64,000 nt of DNA from Neurospora tetraspora (taxonomy: Eukaryota; Ascomycota; Sordariomycetes; Sordariales; Sordariaceae). Both the position numbers and the translations under genes were made by a program. Positions 1 to 12,300 of this stretch are shown piece after piece (the stretch's first letter is position 1; each line of letters starts with the position of its first letter). Below the pieces are notes generated by a model. The model did not search any database, was not told the DNA's origin, and worked only from the letters and a program-made list of their open reading frames with translations. The DNA lies in contig NW_026944383.1 in the NCBI RefSeq assembly GCF_033439725.1, forward strand, positions 7,440,001-7,504,000, in the 5' to 3' direction.

Positions 1-3000
1 TGTAACCCTTTCGGTAGCCGCCGTAGGGAGTACGTTTCCGCAACCCCGATTTAAATTAGTTAGATTACGTAAATAATAATTGCAGAATGATTCGGACGGC
101 AATTTATCAATAATAGTATAAAAATAATTATTATAAATTTATTGTACTATTACTAATTTTTCGGCTTAATTTACCTATTCTAAATTATGAAAGATCTATA
201 AATATAATTCTAAATTCTAATTTTATCGCTCCGTTTATTTGTCCGTTTACGGGTACTAAATAGTATTTAAACGGCGTTAAATATTGAATAATTTATAATA
301 GGTTTTTTAAAAGTTGTTTATAAAAAGGTTCTTTCTATTAGATATAATAGAATTTAAGAGCCCGAATGGCTAGAATATAATTTATTAAAATGGGTATACG
401 AATTGCTATATAGTAATTATTTTTTATATTGGAATATAGAGTACAAACTTAATAAAGCAGTCGCTAATAATTAGGACGGCGTTATAAGTATAATTAGATA
501 TAAGGTCGTAAAATTTAAATAGGCCTATAATAAAATTATAAAGAATATTTTGCTATAGTACTATTAGGATAGGTAACGATACGAAGAGCCTATATAATTT
601 ATAATTTTAAAGTTTAGTTTTTTAATATATTAGATATTAATAGACGTAGTCCTCTGTATTAGCGGCGATAGTAAATTAATAATAGTATTAAATAATCTTC
701 TTAAGCGTTTTCCGTTATTTTAAGTATCTAATTATAATATTATTATAATAAATATAAAAGAATTCCGATTATATACTCTCCGGTATATAAATTTAATAAT
801 AATAATGTAGTATTCTATTTTTTCCTATCTTCGAATTCTTTATTTTCCGCCCTCTCTTTAATTCTTTCTATACTTCTTCCGATATAAAAGAATCTATTCT
901 TTACGCTTCTATTAATTATTAATTTAATAGAGGAAATTACTTACCCTCCTTTTATACCCTTATAATTACTACATATGCTCCTATATAATTAACGACGACG
1001 TTATTTACCCCTCCTCTACAACTTATAATAATTTTGTCCGTAAATTGTATTCTCTTCTTCAGTATCCCTTCGTCTCTATTTAAATTTTTATACTCCCCTA
1101 ATAATTCCCTATTTTTATTAATACTACATTTCTTATACTCCCCTTCTCAATTATCGTCTTCTTAATTTAATCCTTAAACCGATTTATTTTCTCCCCTATC
1201 TTCACACTATTTTTTCCTCTCTATTACTACCCTCTATATTTCTTAATTATTTAATAATGTTCTTTTTATATTATTATCCAGTATAGCCCCGTCCTATATT
1301 ACTTTTCCTTTTTTTTCACCTTCCCTAATAACCTATATTAGAAGACAATTTTCTTCAATTATTTCAATAATTTTGTATAATTATAATTTCTATAATAATC
1401 CGTCCGTTAAATTAAATTTCCCTACTTAATATTCGATATTGAAAATATATATTACTAATTCTAATACTTACTAATTTTACTATACGCTAACTCTATTTTT
1501 ACTTCTAAAATACTAAAAGTTTAAATAATCTGTAATAATAAGGAAAGGTTAATTAATATAGAATAAATATTATTTCTATATTTTTAGAGCGCCTATAATT
1601 ATTAATAATTCGCTGTCGCTAATACTATAGTACGTTTCTTCCGGGGATTTCTTACGAGAAAAGAATATAATAGGGTATTAACGCGTTTTATACAATTGCG
1701 TTAATATTATATTGATTACAAAATCGGACGTATTTATTTCTATTTAAATTAGTAAGGAAGGATTAAAATACTATAATATTAACATTTCTTAAAATGGTTA
1801 TTTTAATTCTTCGAATACTATTTTAACCGGTTCTAATAATTCGAATAGTTTCTATTTCTCTCGCTTTAATAAATCTATTAACGGAGCTATAATTTTAGAA
1901 TAGGACGTTATAAACTATCAATAAAACCCTATAAACCTTAAAAATTTTTAAATATTATAAATACTTTTTAGGGCTTCCTAATCCGTAATTACTATAACCC
2001 TTTCTAAATTTATTAAAATACTTTCAAGCGAAATTATATAATTTAAAAACGAAACCCTCTTAATATAAAATTCGTATTTATTTAAACTAACGTACAAATT
2101 ATATTCGTATAAACGTTAGAGAACCTTTTTAATATATTTATAATAGTCTTCTTTATTTTTCCTATAGATTATAATATTATTAAAGTAAACGATATAAATA
2201 GTATTAATTAGGCACGCTAACGTATTATTAATATACGCTTAAAAAATAGTAAGAATATCAATTAATCCTATTAATATAATTAAAAATTTATAGTGCCTAT
2301 ATATTATATAAAATATGATCTTCTCCTTATTTCCTTACTTAATCCGAATATAATAATATACGTCCTTTAAATTCAATTTTATAAAAAAAATTTATTAATA
2401 ATAACCGATTTAAAAGTTTTTAAATAAGAGGCATATTATATAGTTCTTCTTCGTTACCTTATTAAATATACGGTAGTTAATATATAACTTTAATTTACCT
2501 CCCTTCTTCGGAATAAAAATAATAAAAGCCCCTACTAGGCTAATAAATAGACGAATCTATCCTTTATATAACGCTTTCGCTAATTACTCCTAGAATATTT
2601 TTAATTCTTTAATATTAAACGTATAAATAGGGCCCTAGGGAGCGGAGTTTCCTTCGATTAAATTAATATAATATTTAAAATAATTGTATTATAGTAAGGG
2701 TATAACTAATGCTTTGAATATTTATTGAACTTCTTTATACTCCGGAGGGATTATTAGTTTAACGGCGATCGTTTCCTGTTCCTTAAATTTAGCGATGGGT
2801 AGTTTCGGAATTATTAATTCCGATAAAGGTTTTAACGGTGGGTAAATTCCGTTTAATATAATCTTAAACATTTAAAAAAGTATATCTAGGAATATATTAA
2901 AGGATATAGGAGTAAGTATATTAGAAAGAGTATTAGGGGGATTTAGAATATTTAGTGGGGTTGAAAATTTATACGTAAGGATAGGGGAATTTCGAAAAGA

Positions 3001-5701
3001 ATAGTTGAATATAGTAGAGGGTTAAAATTATTAATAAATTTTAATACTTCTTTCGGGTTTAAAATAGGAATTAAATTTTATTACGGGCCGTAGAAAAATA
3101 CTATAACTTCGTAGATATCTTTAGTCGGTTCTTTATTCGTTTTTAAATCTTATATTTTAATCTGAAACCGAAACCTCTTCGGACGCTAATTGATTTTAAA
3201 ATTATATTTATATAATTAAAAATAATTGAGGATAACGTTCATACTAGGGGAATTAATAATTATGAATATAATTTTTTTTTTCATTTAATATTATAGGAAT
3301 CGCGTATTTTAATAAAATAAATAATCGAATCATATATAGGAACGAGTTGAAGAGAAAAATTAATAAAATAGTAGTTTACCGGTTCTATTTTAACGTCCGA
3401 CGGAAATAAATACTTTCTAATAAAGTTTAGTTCTGCGTTAAAATTTATTAAATTATAAGTTTTCTATTAGTTTTTATATATTTTTATTAATAATTTTGTA
3501 TTTAAATATAATTATAATATATTTACGCTTCCTTAGGCCGAAGTAGTCGTTGTCCTTACTAGTACTACCGGTTTAGTATTTACGCTTTAAATTAGGGTAT
3601 TACGGGGAATAGGGTATTAATACGAGTAATAATTTGGTTTACTGTAATTATAATAAATATATTTAATATAGAAAAACACTAAATATTTAAATTTATTATA
3701 TTCGTAGTAAGTATTACGCGGTTTTATTGCCTAGTATTAACCGTACGTATATTTAGATTAATTATAATAATAATAAATAATATTAGGATTGGTAGAAACT
3801 GTAGAGAGAGGACGAGAAAAACTATTAGGACTAAGACTGAATATAGAAATAGAAATAGGAAGAAGAATTAAAAAAAGAGAGGGAAAAAATAAGTAGGGAC
3901 GTAATACTTAAGGGTACTAATACTATATCGCTGACTTTAAAATTTTTAAACTTTTTAATTGCTTTGTATACGCTACTATTTTAATTAGTATATTAATACC
4001 GTTCTGTTACGAACTTTAAGCGAAGGACACGGGCCAACCAAGCCATCGGTACACAGCAGCCACGTGAAGGCTGGGCAGTGTAACCATGACAGGGAAGGAA
4101 GGCTCATAGACAGACACAGGCTCATGAAGGTGAGCCAGGCTCACAGAGATGAGCCAGCCCATGGTCAATGAGCCGGACAACTGTAACTAGAGGCACGAGA
4201 GTATAAGAGGACGACTGGAGAACTCAGATTGTCAGATAGTTCGACAGTAGTCAATAGACCATTATCACCAGAGACACGTATAACGATACTTGTTGTGAAC
4301 CCTTTGGCTTCACCGAACTGCACTTGATAGTCTTTACCTTCAGCTATCCCACTTAGGCAGATCAAGTCTGCCGTTCGTCACACGTTCGCTGATAAAACGT
4401 TATTATATAAATGAGGACGTAAGCGGTTAATTTATTATAGAATATACGAATATTCCGGTTATTCGTAGAATAAATTAAATTTTTTAATATAGAAGCAATT
4501 ATAAAATATACGAACGGTCTCGGTAGTATTTTATTATATACGTTTAAAATTAGTAAGGGCGGAATATTTGATAATTTAAATATTATTACTATATTCCTTC
4601 TTTAGAAAAGTATATAAGTCTTTTTAAATAAGAGTGTTACGGATAAGGTTATAATTAATTTTCTTTTCAAGGGTTATAATATATTTAATTTATACGTTTT
4701 TAAAATTATTTTTAATACAATTAACGATGAAAGAAAGAGGACTCTAGGGGTATTTAGAATAATAATTATTAATATTAAAAATAAAGCTACGTAATTAAAA
4801 GGAGCTTTTACTAGTAAATTTAAAAATATTAAATTTAGGACAATATTTAAATAAAATAATAAATTAATTTAGTTAAATAAATATAAAAATAATTGGTATT
4901 ATAATTTAAGGAATAATAATAAAAGTAGGAAAGGTCGAGAAGTACGTTTAATTATAGAAAAAATAATCTTAATAGTAGAATCCGAAGGGGATAAAAGAGT
5001 AATTACCGAATTAATTTTATTCTAATAAATTTATAAAATTATTCTAATCGTATAGAAATATATAAGATAGGAAGTAAGTTAAAAATAATTTAATAGCCGC
5101 TACGTAGGATTCGAAGAATTTTTATTTTTATACTATAGTATCGTTTGTTAAATAATAGAAAAAATTATATAAAACGTACGAGGGGGTAAAGGAATAATCG
5201 CTATCCGAACTATCGTCGTTTATTTCTTTAACGGTCGGCTAACGATATTAGGACGAAGGAAGAAGTTATTATTGAGAGTTATTATCGGTTGTGGTAAGAG
5301 GGGTAATAAATAATTCTTATATATTAGAAATAGAGGGAGGGGTTTCTTCGCCAGTCCGAGAGACGGATTGTCTACTACGTATTTACATCCTATCGGTAAC
5401 GGCTTAATTCCTGTAAAAAGAGCTATTAATATATTAGGATCATAGAGGAAAGTAAGTTGAAGTGCCTACGGATAGTGTAAATATATAGGAGACGTTAAAG
5501 TAGAGGGAGGATTAAAAATATATTAATAATTCACCCTAATAATTTTGGAGGCGAGTTCGACCAGTTATTTATATTGTTGTAAACTCTATTCTATAGTAAT
5601 TAAGTCCGCCACGGCTCCGAACCGTTCTAACGCTATACTACGGCGCTATGCTATGCGGATATCGGCGCTCCTCAGTATTGGCACGGGTCCAACGCCTGAC
5701 A
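1..5701 (-). mobile_element. RIP-degraded Ty3/Gypsy LTR retrotransposon, partial (runs off the left edge)
   Basis: This is an AT-rich fossil with almost no CpA or TpG, as expected after heavy RIP. Read on the minus strand, 2830-2160 resembles the connector and reverse transcriptase of Gypsy elements, including a YFDD-type catalytic box near 2170-2210. A gag-like region lies upstream (about 5400-4400), so the order is LTR-gag-pol on the minus strand. The probable 5' LTR starts with TGTCAGG at 5701, and its first 100 or so bases keep a normal base composition. The start abuts the Copia-like fossil at 5702, so this element is probably nested in it. It is broken throughout by very many changes. 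A younger solo LTR sits inside it at 4005-4382. The family call is by eye; the 3' end is outside the window. Confidence 0.65.
4005..4382 (+). mobile_element. Solo LTR, not RIPed, with 5-bp target duplication
   Basis: This is a 378-bp island of normal base composition inside the AT-rich Gypsy fossil. It begins TGTTACGAAC and ends GTTCGTCACA, giving imperfect terminal inverted repeats with TG...CA ends. It is flanked by a direct repeat CGTTC (4000-4004 and 4383-4387), the 5-bp duplication typical of LTR-element integrase. A TATA-like TATAAG near 4202 suggests plus orientation. Six alternating GGCTCA/TGAGCC motifs lie at about 4100-4172 in the U3-like half. No coding part is present, so it is best read as a solo LTR left by recombination. 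It looks far younger than its host element. A 66-codon open frame on its minus strand is not supported as a gene. Confidence 0.8.
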
Positions 5702-8371
5702 GGTCCCTAGCGACTTAATAAATAATATTATTTTTAAATTAATAGTATATTTCGAATTAGTCTTAGGGAAATTTCTAATAATATTCCGCTTTAAGGGTAA
5801 TTATATAAGTATATAACTACTCTAATAATTTCTATCCATAATTCGTAAGGAAAATTTATACTTAATTGTATTACTATACCTTTAATTTTAATTATACCCC
5901 TTAAACGCTCTACACCGCCGTTTTAAATTTATATATAAAGCGTTAAAAGTTTAATACTAATTCCTTTAGTAGTAAATTAAATAGTAATCTTTTTACTACT
6001 AATTATTTTATTATTATGTTTAATTACCCGAAGTATAATTTAGTATTAAGTTTATAACTTTATGTAGAGGGATTCTAAATATGTAATAATAAATTCGGCT
6101 TCTCTTTTACCTAAGTAATATACCTAAACGAATCTAAACTACCGGTTTACAATTACTATTAAATTTAAATATTTCTAACCCCTTACTTTTACTTCCTTAT
6201 AAAAAAAGAAGTCGATAGTTAGTTATAACCTAAGGCCCTCTAAATAATTACGAATTTCTCTACGTACTTAGCGTTTTAATTTAATTTTAATATATAATTC
6301 GTAATATACTATATTTAATCCTTTAAATCGTATACTATACTCTTACTCTATTAATTTAATTAAAATTTCGGGTCTTAAGTAGCTAAATCGAAGATAGTAG
6401 CGAAAGGGCTCACCCTCTTAAGGCTTCCACTTAATATAATTTATATACTATATAGTAAAAGAAGATTCGTTAACGCTATTCTGTAAAAGGATATATTCTA
6501 AAATAAATTATTTATATTTAGAAGGGATATAATAAATAAAGAAATTTATAAAACCAGAACGTAAATAATTATTTTTATAGTCCTAATAAATTTATTCATT
6601 TTCGAATTATTTTAAGGAAACGAAGTTATAAATTATACCCGGTTCTAGAACGACGTTAAGGAATTAAAACTCCTTATTTCCAACGTCGTCCTAAACTATA
6701 ATTATAATAATATTATACCTTCGATAAAAATCCGCTTATTTCCAACCTATATATAATTACTAATATTTAATAGGGCAAAGTTTTCAAACCGATTAATTTT
6801 ATTAAAAATATATATTATTATATTTAAATGAAGGATTATAAAATCTTTTAATGAGTATATAGCGCTATATTTCATTATAAGTATTAAGAAACTGCTTTTA
6901 TTTACCCGGCGTCTATAGAATTAATTATTTTAATCTTTGTTGTCCTGCTACGTTCGTAAACGGTTGATGGCCTCTTTAAATATTTTATCCTTTTTTAAAT
7001 TAGCGAACGTACGCTTTTTAATAATAGGACTTTCGACTTAACTTTTATAAGCTAACTATTACTTAGTATAATAATATTTATTTAAATTATAACCCGGCTA
7101 CTTATAGAATTTATATAGGAATTATCCCAATTATTTATTTACTAGCAAAGACGAGGAGGAAGTACACTTATTCTTATTAATATTCTTCCTAAATTTACTA
7201 CTTCTATTTATAGCCTTTCCCTATCCCTCTACCTTTAGGCTAAAGTTTTATTTATTACTAAGAGTTTTTTCTTTAATAGGTTTACCATTTAATATAATTA
7301 CAAATACAATACCCTTAAGTAAAGGGGTACGACCCTTTCCTTAAATAATATTCGTTATTATTATTTTACGAAAATTTTTAACTACAGTACGGAAAGAGAT
7401 TTTAAAATTAAGGTTTCTTTCGATTTTCTTATTATATTAAAGCTAGTAATTATTTACCTAAGCGGTATAAAGATTCAACCTTATAATTATATAGACTTCT
7501 AAGAATTACAAATTTAGTTTATCTATTCTAATAATCCTTCTAATAATATAAAGGGCTATAGCCGCCTCCTAATAAAAGGTCTAACTATACTAATTACGGT
7601 TGGTTCTACTAGGAGGCTTAAAAATATTAATAAATTTAGGCCGGGCGAACTTTTTTACTTTATAGTTGTTAAAAGCGGTAAATTTACTAAAATGATGATA
7701 CTATTCGTATAAATTAATACGTTTGATAAAGTTAGTTTTACGGTAATTATTTTTAACAGTTTTAAATATTTAGCGATTTAATATCATTTTTTTAGTACTT
7801 AAGTTAGAGAAGGTTTTAATTTCTATATACTAGTCCGACTTCTTAATTATATAATTATAGTAATTGCGGTTATAATAGAAGTTATAAAGTTTAATAGTAA
7901 TAAATAAAATAGATTCCCTATCCTTCTTAACTTTCTTAATCTCTCCAACTAGGACCTTTCCCTAATAATTAGCGATATTGGGCTCTATAGGCTTAATTAG
8001 CCAGAGTATACAATTATTAGAATTAATATACTTCTAAAGATTAAGGTCTTAGGCTATAGAAATAAAAGTATTTTCCTAGGCTAGCCAATCCTTAGGGCTA
8101 TTAAAAATAACGCTATTAATTTTAGTCGTAAATATCATTAGTAATCGTTTAGTCGGTTATCGTTATTGGCGATAGCTTTAATAATTGAATTAATAAGATT
8201 CCTAATTGTAATATTATAGGTAATAATCGATATAGGGTTCAACGTAGTTTAATTATATATATTTATATTAGACTAGCTCTACAAACTCGAAACTCTAGCA
8301 TCTAGATAAATCCCGCATATCCTAGCCCAACTGGGCACGTGCACGCCCAGTGGATCCCCTAGCCTCTAACA
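5702..8371 (-). mobile_element. RIP-degraded Ty1/Copia-like element, left copy (truncated)
   Basis: Read on the minus strand, this begins at an LTR end TGTTAGAGG at 8371. It then runs through gag-like, protease-like and integrase-like regions in the Copia order (protease before integrase). It is alignable by eye along nearly its whole length with 52897-55560 on the plus strand. About the first 100 bp of the LTR keep normal composition; the rest is strongly RIPed. No 3' LTR is seen: the copy stops near 5715, where the Gypsy fossil's LTR begins. It is a fossil with very many breaks. The LTR end lies only 12 bp upstream of the tRNA-Ile gene, in keeping with the known preference of Copia (Ty1) elements for sites upstream of Pol III genes. 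Confidence 0.7.
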
Positions 8372-8383
8372 GCAACTAGCGTA

Positions 8384-8698
8384 GCCCGATTAGCTCAGCT
8401 GGTTAGAGCGTCGTACTAATATCTAGTCTCTCATAACAGTCGTGCTCCGATGTCAGCCCCCATCCGCTCCGCCGCAGCATGGCCGCGTCTCTTTGTCCTG
8501 TGGGTCCAAATGGTGTGACATTAGGATTGGTGGGTGGGTGAGTGTGGTGGGGATGTCACAACCATTTGGACCCGCAGGTACAAAGAGAAACGCAAGGGCC
8601 ATGCGTAGGTGGCTGAGTAAATGAGACTACTAATATCTTGTCTTATCCGAGATATCAAGTCTATGCGAAGGTCAACAGTTCAATCCTGTTATTGGGCA
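8384..8698 (+). tRNA. tRNA-Ile (AAT) with a MITE-enlarged intron
   Basis: The 5' half gives acceptor GCCCGAT (8384-8390), D stem GCTC/GAGC, anticodon stem TCGTA (8411-8415) and loop CTAATA with anticodon AAT at 8418-8420. The 3' half resumes at A8663 and gives stem TGCGA (8664-8668), variable loop, T arm AACAG-TTCAATC-CTGTT, acceptor ATTGGGC and discriminator A8698. The two halves pair properly. The intron sits after position 37, the canonical site. Without the inserted element (8425-8627) it would be 27 nt, a normal size; as it stands it is 241 nt. T runs follow at once. Mature tRNA would be normal if splicing tolerates the long intron. Whether the gene still works cannot be told from sequence. 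Confidence 0.85.
8425..8627. mobile_element. Fold-back MITE inserted in the tRNA-Ile intron
   Basis: A 203-bp insert is flanked by perfect 11-bp direct repeats TACTAATATCT (8414-8424 and 8628-8638). If the last T is counted in the element's end, the repeat is 10 bp. The ends read AGTCTC...GAGAC(T), short terminal inverted repeats. Most of the insert is one long imperfect palindrome: an arm at about 8477-8520 matches the reverse complement of about 8554-8604, with a roughly 33-bp G/T-rich spacer. It is small, non-coding and fold-back, with a 9-11-bp target duplication, which points to a MULE-type MITE; the superfamily is inference. Because the target repeat covers the anticodon loop, a second copy of that loop sequence now lies inside the intron. 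Confidence 0.75.
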
Positions 8699-8702
8699 TT
8701 TC

Positions 8703-8718
8703 TTTTTTCGCTTTTTTT
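8703..8718 (+). terminator. Pol III terminator of the tRNA-Ile gene
   Basis: A T6 run (8703-8708) and a T7 run (8712-8718) start five bases after the tRNA discriminator base. These are strong RNA polymerase III stop signals and support an originally active tRNA gene. Confidence 0.75.
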
Positions 8719-9361
8719 CTTGTTGCTCTGGCTAGTGTGCATTCTCCTGCTGCTCTTCTTCTTTCTTCTTGATTCTTTTTGGTCGCTCGGGTGGTTGCAG
8801 TGTTGCTGAATGATTCTTTTTGGTGCCGGCCGTCGAACGGTTCAGTACCCGGAGGCCCGTAGCGCCCAGACCCGGACGGTGCGGGTGGGGATTTTTCGGT
8901 GTGAGCGCCGGCGGTCTCCACTTATTTTCGTTGCGAAATGCTTGGGTTGCTGGACAGTCAATGATTGTGTGAAGTATGACGGAGGTAGTTGAACGGAATT
9001 GTTAATTTAATGAGAAAGAGAACGTTAATGTTCAACGAAATGTAATGCTGATGAAGTGGGTAGAAAATAAACCTCTAAAATGTGATCGGAAAACGCGCAA
9101 ATGTGTGGGGGAAGGAAGAGTCGACAAGTGGATGCTAACTGCCTAACCGCCACTAACGGCCAGGCCTGTTTGCGCTGTAAATGCGCAGCGGCATGGGCAG
9201 CACCTTGCGACCCGGACGCACCACGGCAACATCGGCATCTTTCTTGTCTTCCGTTTTTGGCCTCCTTGCTTTCCTTCCTTTTTCTTATTGCCTTCATCAC
9301 TCCCTTATTATCTTCCTGGTTCTCTACGTTGTTTTCTGCTTTCCTTCTTGAACCGAGTTTA
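8719..9361. other. Intergenic: tRNA-Ile to SNF2 gene 3' end
   Basis: About 640 bp of normal composition with several C/T-rich runs. Short open frames on both strands have no recognisable product. It probably contains the 3' UTR of the SNF2 gene. Confidence 0.5.
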
Positions 9362-12300
9362 TCAAAGCAAAGATCTCAGGTGCTAGGAAGCTTCGCGTTA
9401 GCGCACCAGTGATAGGCAAATTACAGGGAACGGCTTGCTGTCAAACTCACCTGTAGAGATCCCACATCCTCCTCTTCATCTTGGCCGTGAGGTGCTAGCA
9501 GTACCGTGGCCAGTTGCTTTTTCTTTTCTTGCACTTCCATGACTCTCTGCGTGATTGTGGGGATGTTGTCAGTTTGACAGCTGGATTATAAATCTTGAGT
9601 GTTGTGGGTATTATCGACTCACCTCCTCGAACGAATCCCTGACGTAAAACCGAACGGTGGTGACTTCTCGTGTCTGGCCCATTCTGTGAATTCGCGCCAG
9701 AGCTTGCTCCTCAAGAGTTGGATTCCTGAGGTTCGATAATCAGCCCGGTGTTCTTCGTATCTGTCAGATGGTAGAGTTAGCGAGAGATTTGACACGTACC
9801 AGTGTGGTTCCATGAGGAAGGCGTATGAGGCGACAGTTAGTGTAAGTCTGCTTAGTTGGAAGGTTAGCAATCAGAGAAGCTTCTCAAGAGAGCGCATTTG
9901 GTATTGTTATCTTACCCGACGGCTCCGCAAGAAAGTGTCAGCAGCAGGACTCTGCAGGATGGATCACGTCGGAACCGGTTGATGACATTTTGTCGCTCTT
10001 TCTGGGGAACTTCGCCATCGAAGCGAAGGCATGGTATCGCTTCGGTCTTGAGTCCGGCTTCAATAACATCGAGTGTGGTCCTCCACGTTGAGAATACGAC
10101 GCTAACGGTGTGGTTAGTATCATCTTTTAGGAATTAGCAGATTACTGGCGTACCTTTTGGTGTCATAGGGCAGGTTCTTGAGCTGCAAAATGAGCGACTT
10201 GACCTTTGAGGGCATCTCGAGCGGCATTAAGTTCTTCCCATCCAGTGGTGTTTTGGCTGGCTCCGATGATTCCTCCGCGGTGATGGCATTTAGGGATACC
10301 GGGGCGAATGGACATACTGGGTTATGATCGCAAATGGGCGGTTCGCCTCTTCGTTTGGAAACACATTCCGAACATACGAACTTCATACATTGTGACAAGA
10401 GAGGCTGTTGCAACTTCTGTGCCCCAGAAGCATAGCCTAAAAGACTGACACTATCGTCGACTGAGACTTCGCAGTCCTTACAACGCATCGGGTCCATTCC
10501 CAGCCGAAGGCTAAGTGCTCGTTGGGCCATTGCACTGTTCCAGGCGGTATCGACTGGTGGGTTTATGGATGATATATCCTCAGCCTCGGAGTCATGGCGT
10601 GAGGCGTAATACAATCCAAGATTGCATACCATCCGCATGGCCTCAATCTGCTGGAGAACATTGACGTACGTGGGTGAGCGTACGGCGTCAGTATTATCTG
10701 CGTACAATAGCTCATCAAGGCGCTGAATGGTTTTCGTGCGGATCTCCTGATACAGCTCTCGCTCAGTTGGAAAGAATTCCACCGGGCACTGAAGATCGCG
10801 TCTTGCCGGCAGCTGGATGGTGGTTCTAGGTCGCCTCAAAATTAAGCAACCCGCTAAGCGCTTCAGGCGCTTTAGTGCTTCCTCGGTTTGACCATTCTTC
10901 CAAAGATGCGTGATGTCAGCGTCAAAGCATCTCTTGTCACTATATGGATAGATCCTCAAGAACTTTAGCAAGGCCGCTAGGTCGGAGAGCTTGTTCTGAA
11001 TGGGAGTTCCCGTGATGGCCCAGCGAGATACCCCGTCAAGGGCACAAATAGCATGTGCCGTTTGAGAATTGTGGTTTCGGATAAAATGAGCTGGGACCAT
11101 AATAGTTAGCTATCTGATGGCTTGAAATAACCTTCAAGGAACAATATAGCTAACCAAACGTACCTTCATCCAAGATGATCCTTCGCCAACGCCTGGAGAA
11201 GATGCCAGAACGGGCAGGATCACCCGCATTCTTCCACTCGGCTGAAACAGTATGATATGTTGTAAGAACAAGGGTGGGTTTATGAGCGTCTTTCATTGTG
11301 GTAAGCCTGTCGTTTCCGTGATGTCGGCACCATGAAAAGGCTCCGGGTTCTACGTGCCTATAAGTATCTCTGAGTGAGCTTAAGTTACCCGATGTCGTCA
11401 TGATAGGGAAAGGACTCACTCTTCTAGCTGCTCTTCCCATGTACCAAGAACTGTTGGGTGGTTGATCAGCACTGGAATCCCAATAACCCCATCATTGATA
11501 AACATACGTGGTGGTGGAACAACCACTAGTGTCTGACCGGCCGGCGGCATCTCAGTTCCCCCTCGAGGAGTAGTGTAGGCCAACCCAGGGGCAAGTGAGG
11601 CACACATCAGATCACTCGCCGTCAGAGCAATCATTGTCAGCGTTTTCCCCAAGCCCATCGGATCGGCGATTATACCGCCATAAAAATTCTCTGGTTCCTC
11701 GTCCTGACGCCAGCCAGAAATCCGATTCACGAAGCTTCTATAAAAATACTCGGTTTAGATACGGCTTTTCTGTCCTCAAATCATGGAATAAGTACTCACC
11801 CGTCTCTCGTCCGACTCTCCACATACTCCCAGACATCTGGACGTTCGCCGTTAAGTGCCCATCCCTCTTCTCTCCTTTGCATGAATGTTAAAGCTTGTCG
11901 CTGATGCCTGCAAGCAACGGGTGTCAGAAGTTTTGGTACCAGAAATTTAACAAGGCGTTGACTTTACGTTGCCAAGGCTGTTCGAATTCCTCGAGGTTGG
12001 TTTGCTTCTGGAAGATCTTGGGTAAATGTTATAGCATCCAAAAGCTCTGGAGTTGGTACAGTGCCGGTGAGCTCGACTAGTTGTGTCGTTGTTCTTCCTA
12101 GGTCAGATGTCCAAACGCATCTTTTCAGGTCTGTGGATGAGAGGCGATGGGGATTGCAGTAGCGGAAATGTCTATTACATTGCAGTGGATCCTGCAAATA
12201 GACGTTGTGCTCTTGAAAGAAGCTCCCAATCTCCTCAAACAACTCAAGAGGACCAAACATGGTGATGGACAGTGTGCAGTCGAGTGCTTTCCTGGATTCC

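Noticed and set aside
1-8371. Centromere or AT-rich origin as the explanation of the AT block
   Set aside because: LTR ends, reverse transcriptase-like and integrase-like order, and the selective loss of CpA/TpG explain the composition as RIPed retrotransposons. Nothing further is needed, although such blocks can be heterochromatic.
8661-8921. 86-codon minus-strand open frame overlapping the tRNA 3' half
   Set aside because: It includes tRNA sequence and a Pol III terminator and has no domain or start support.
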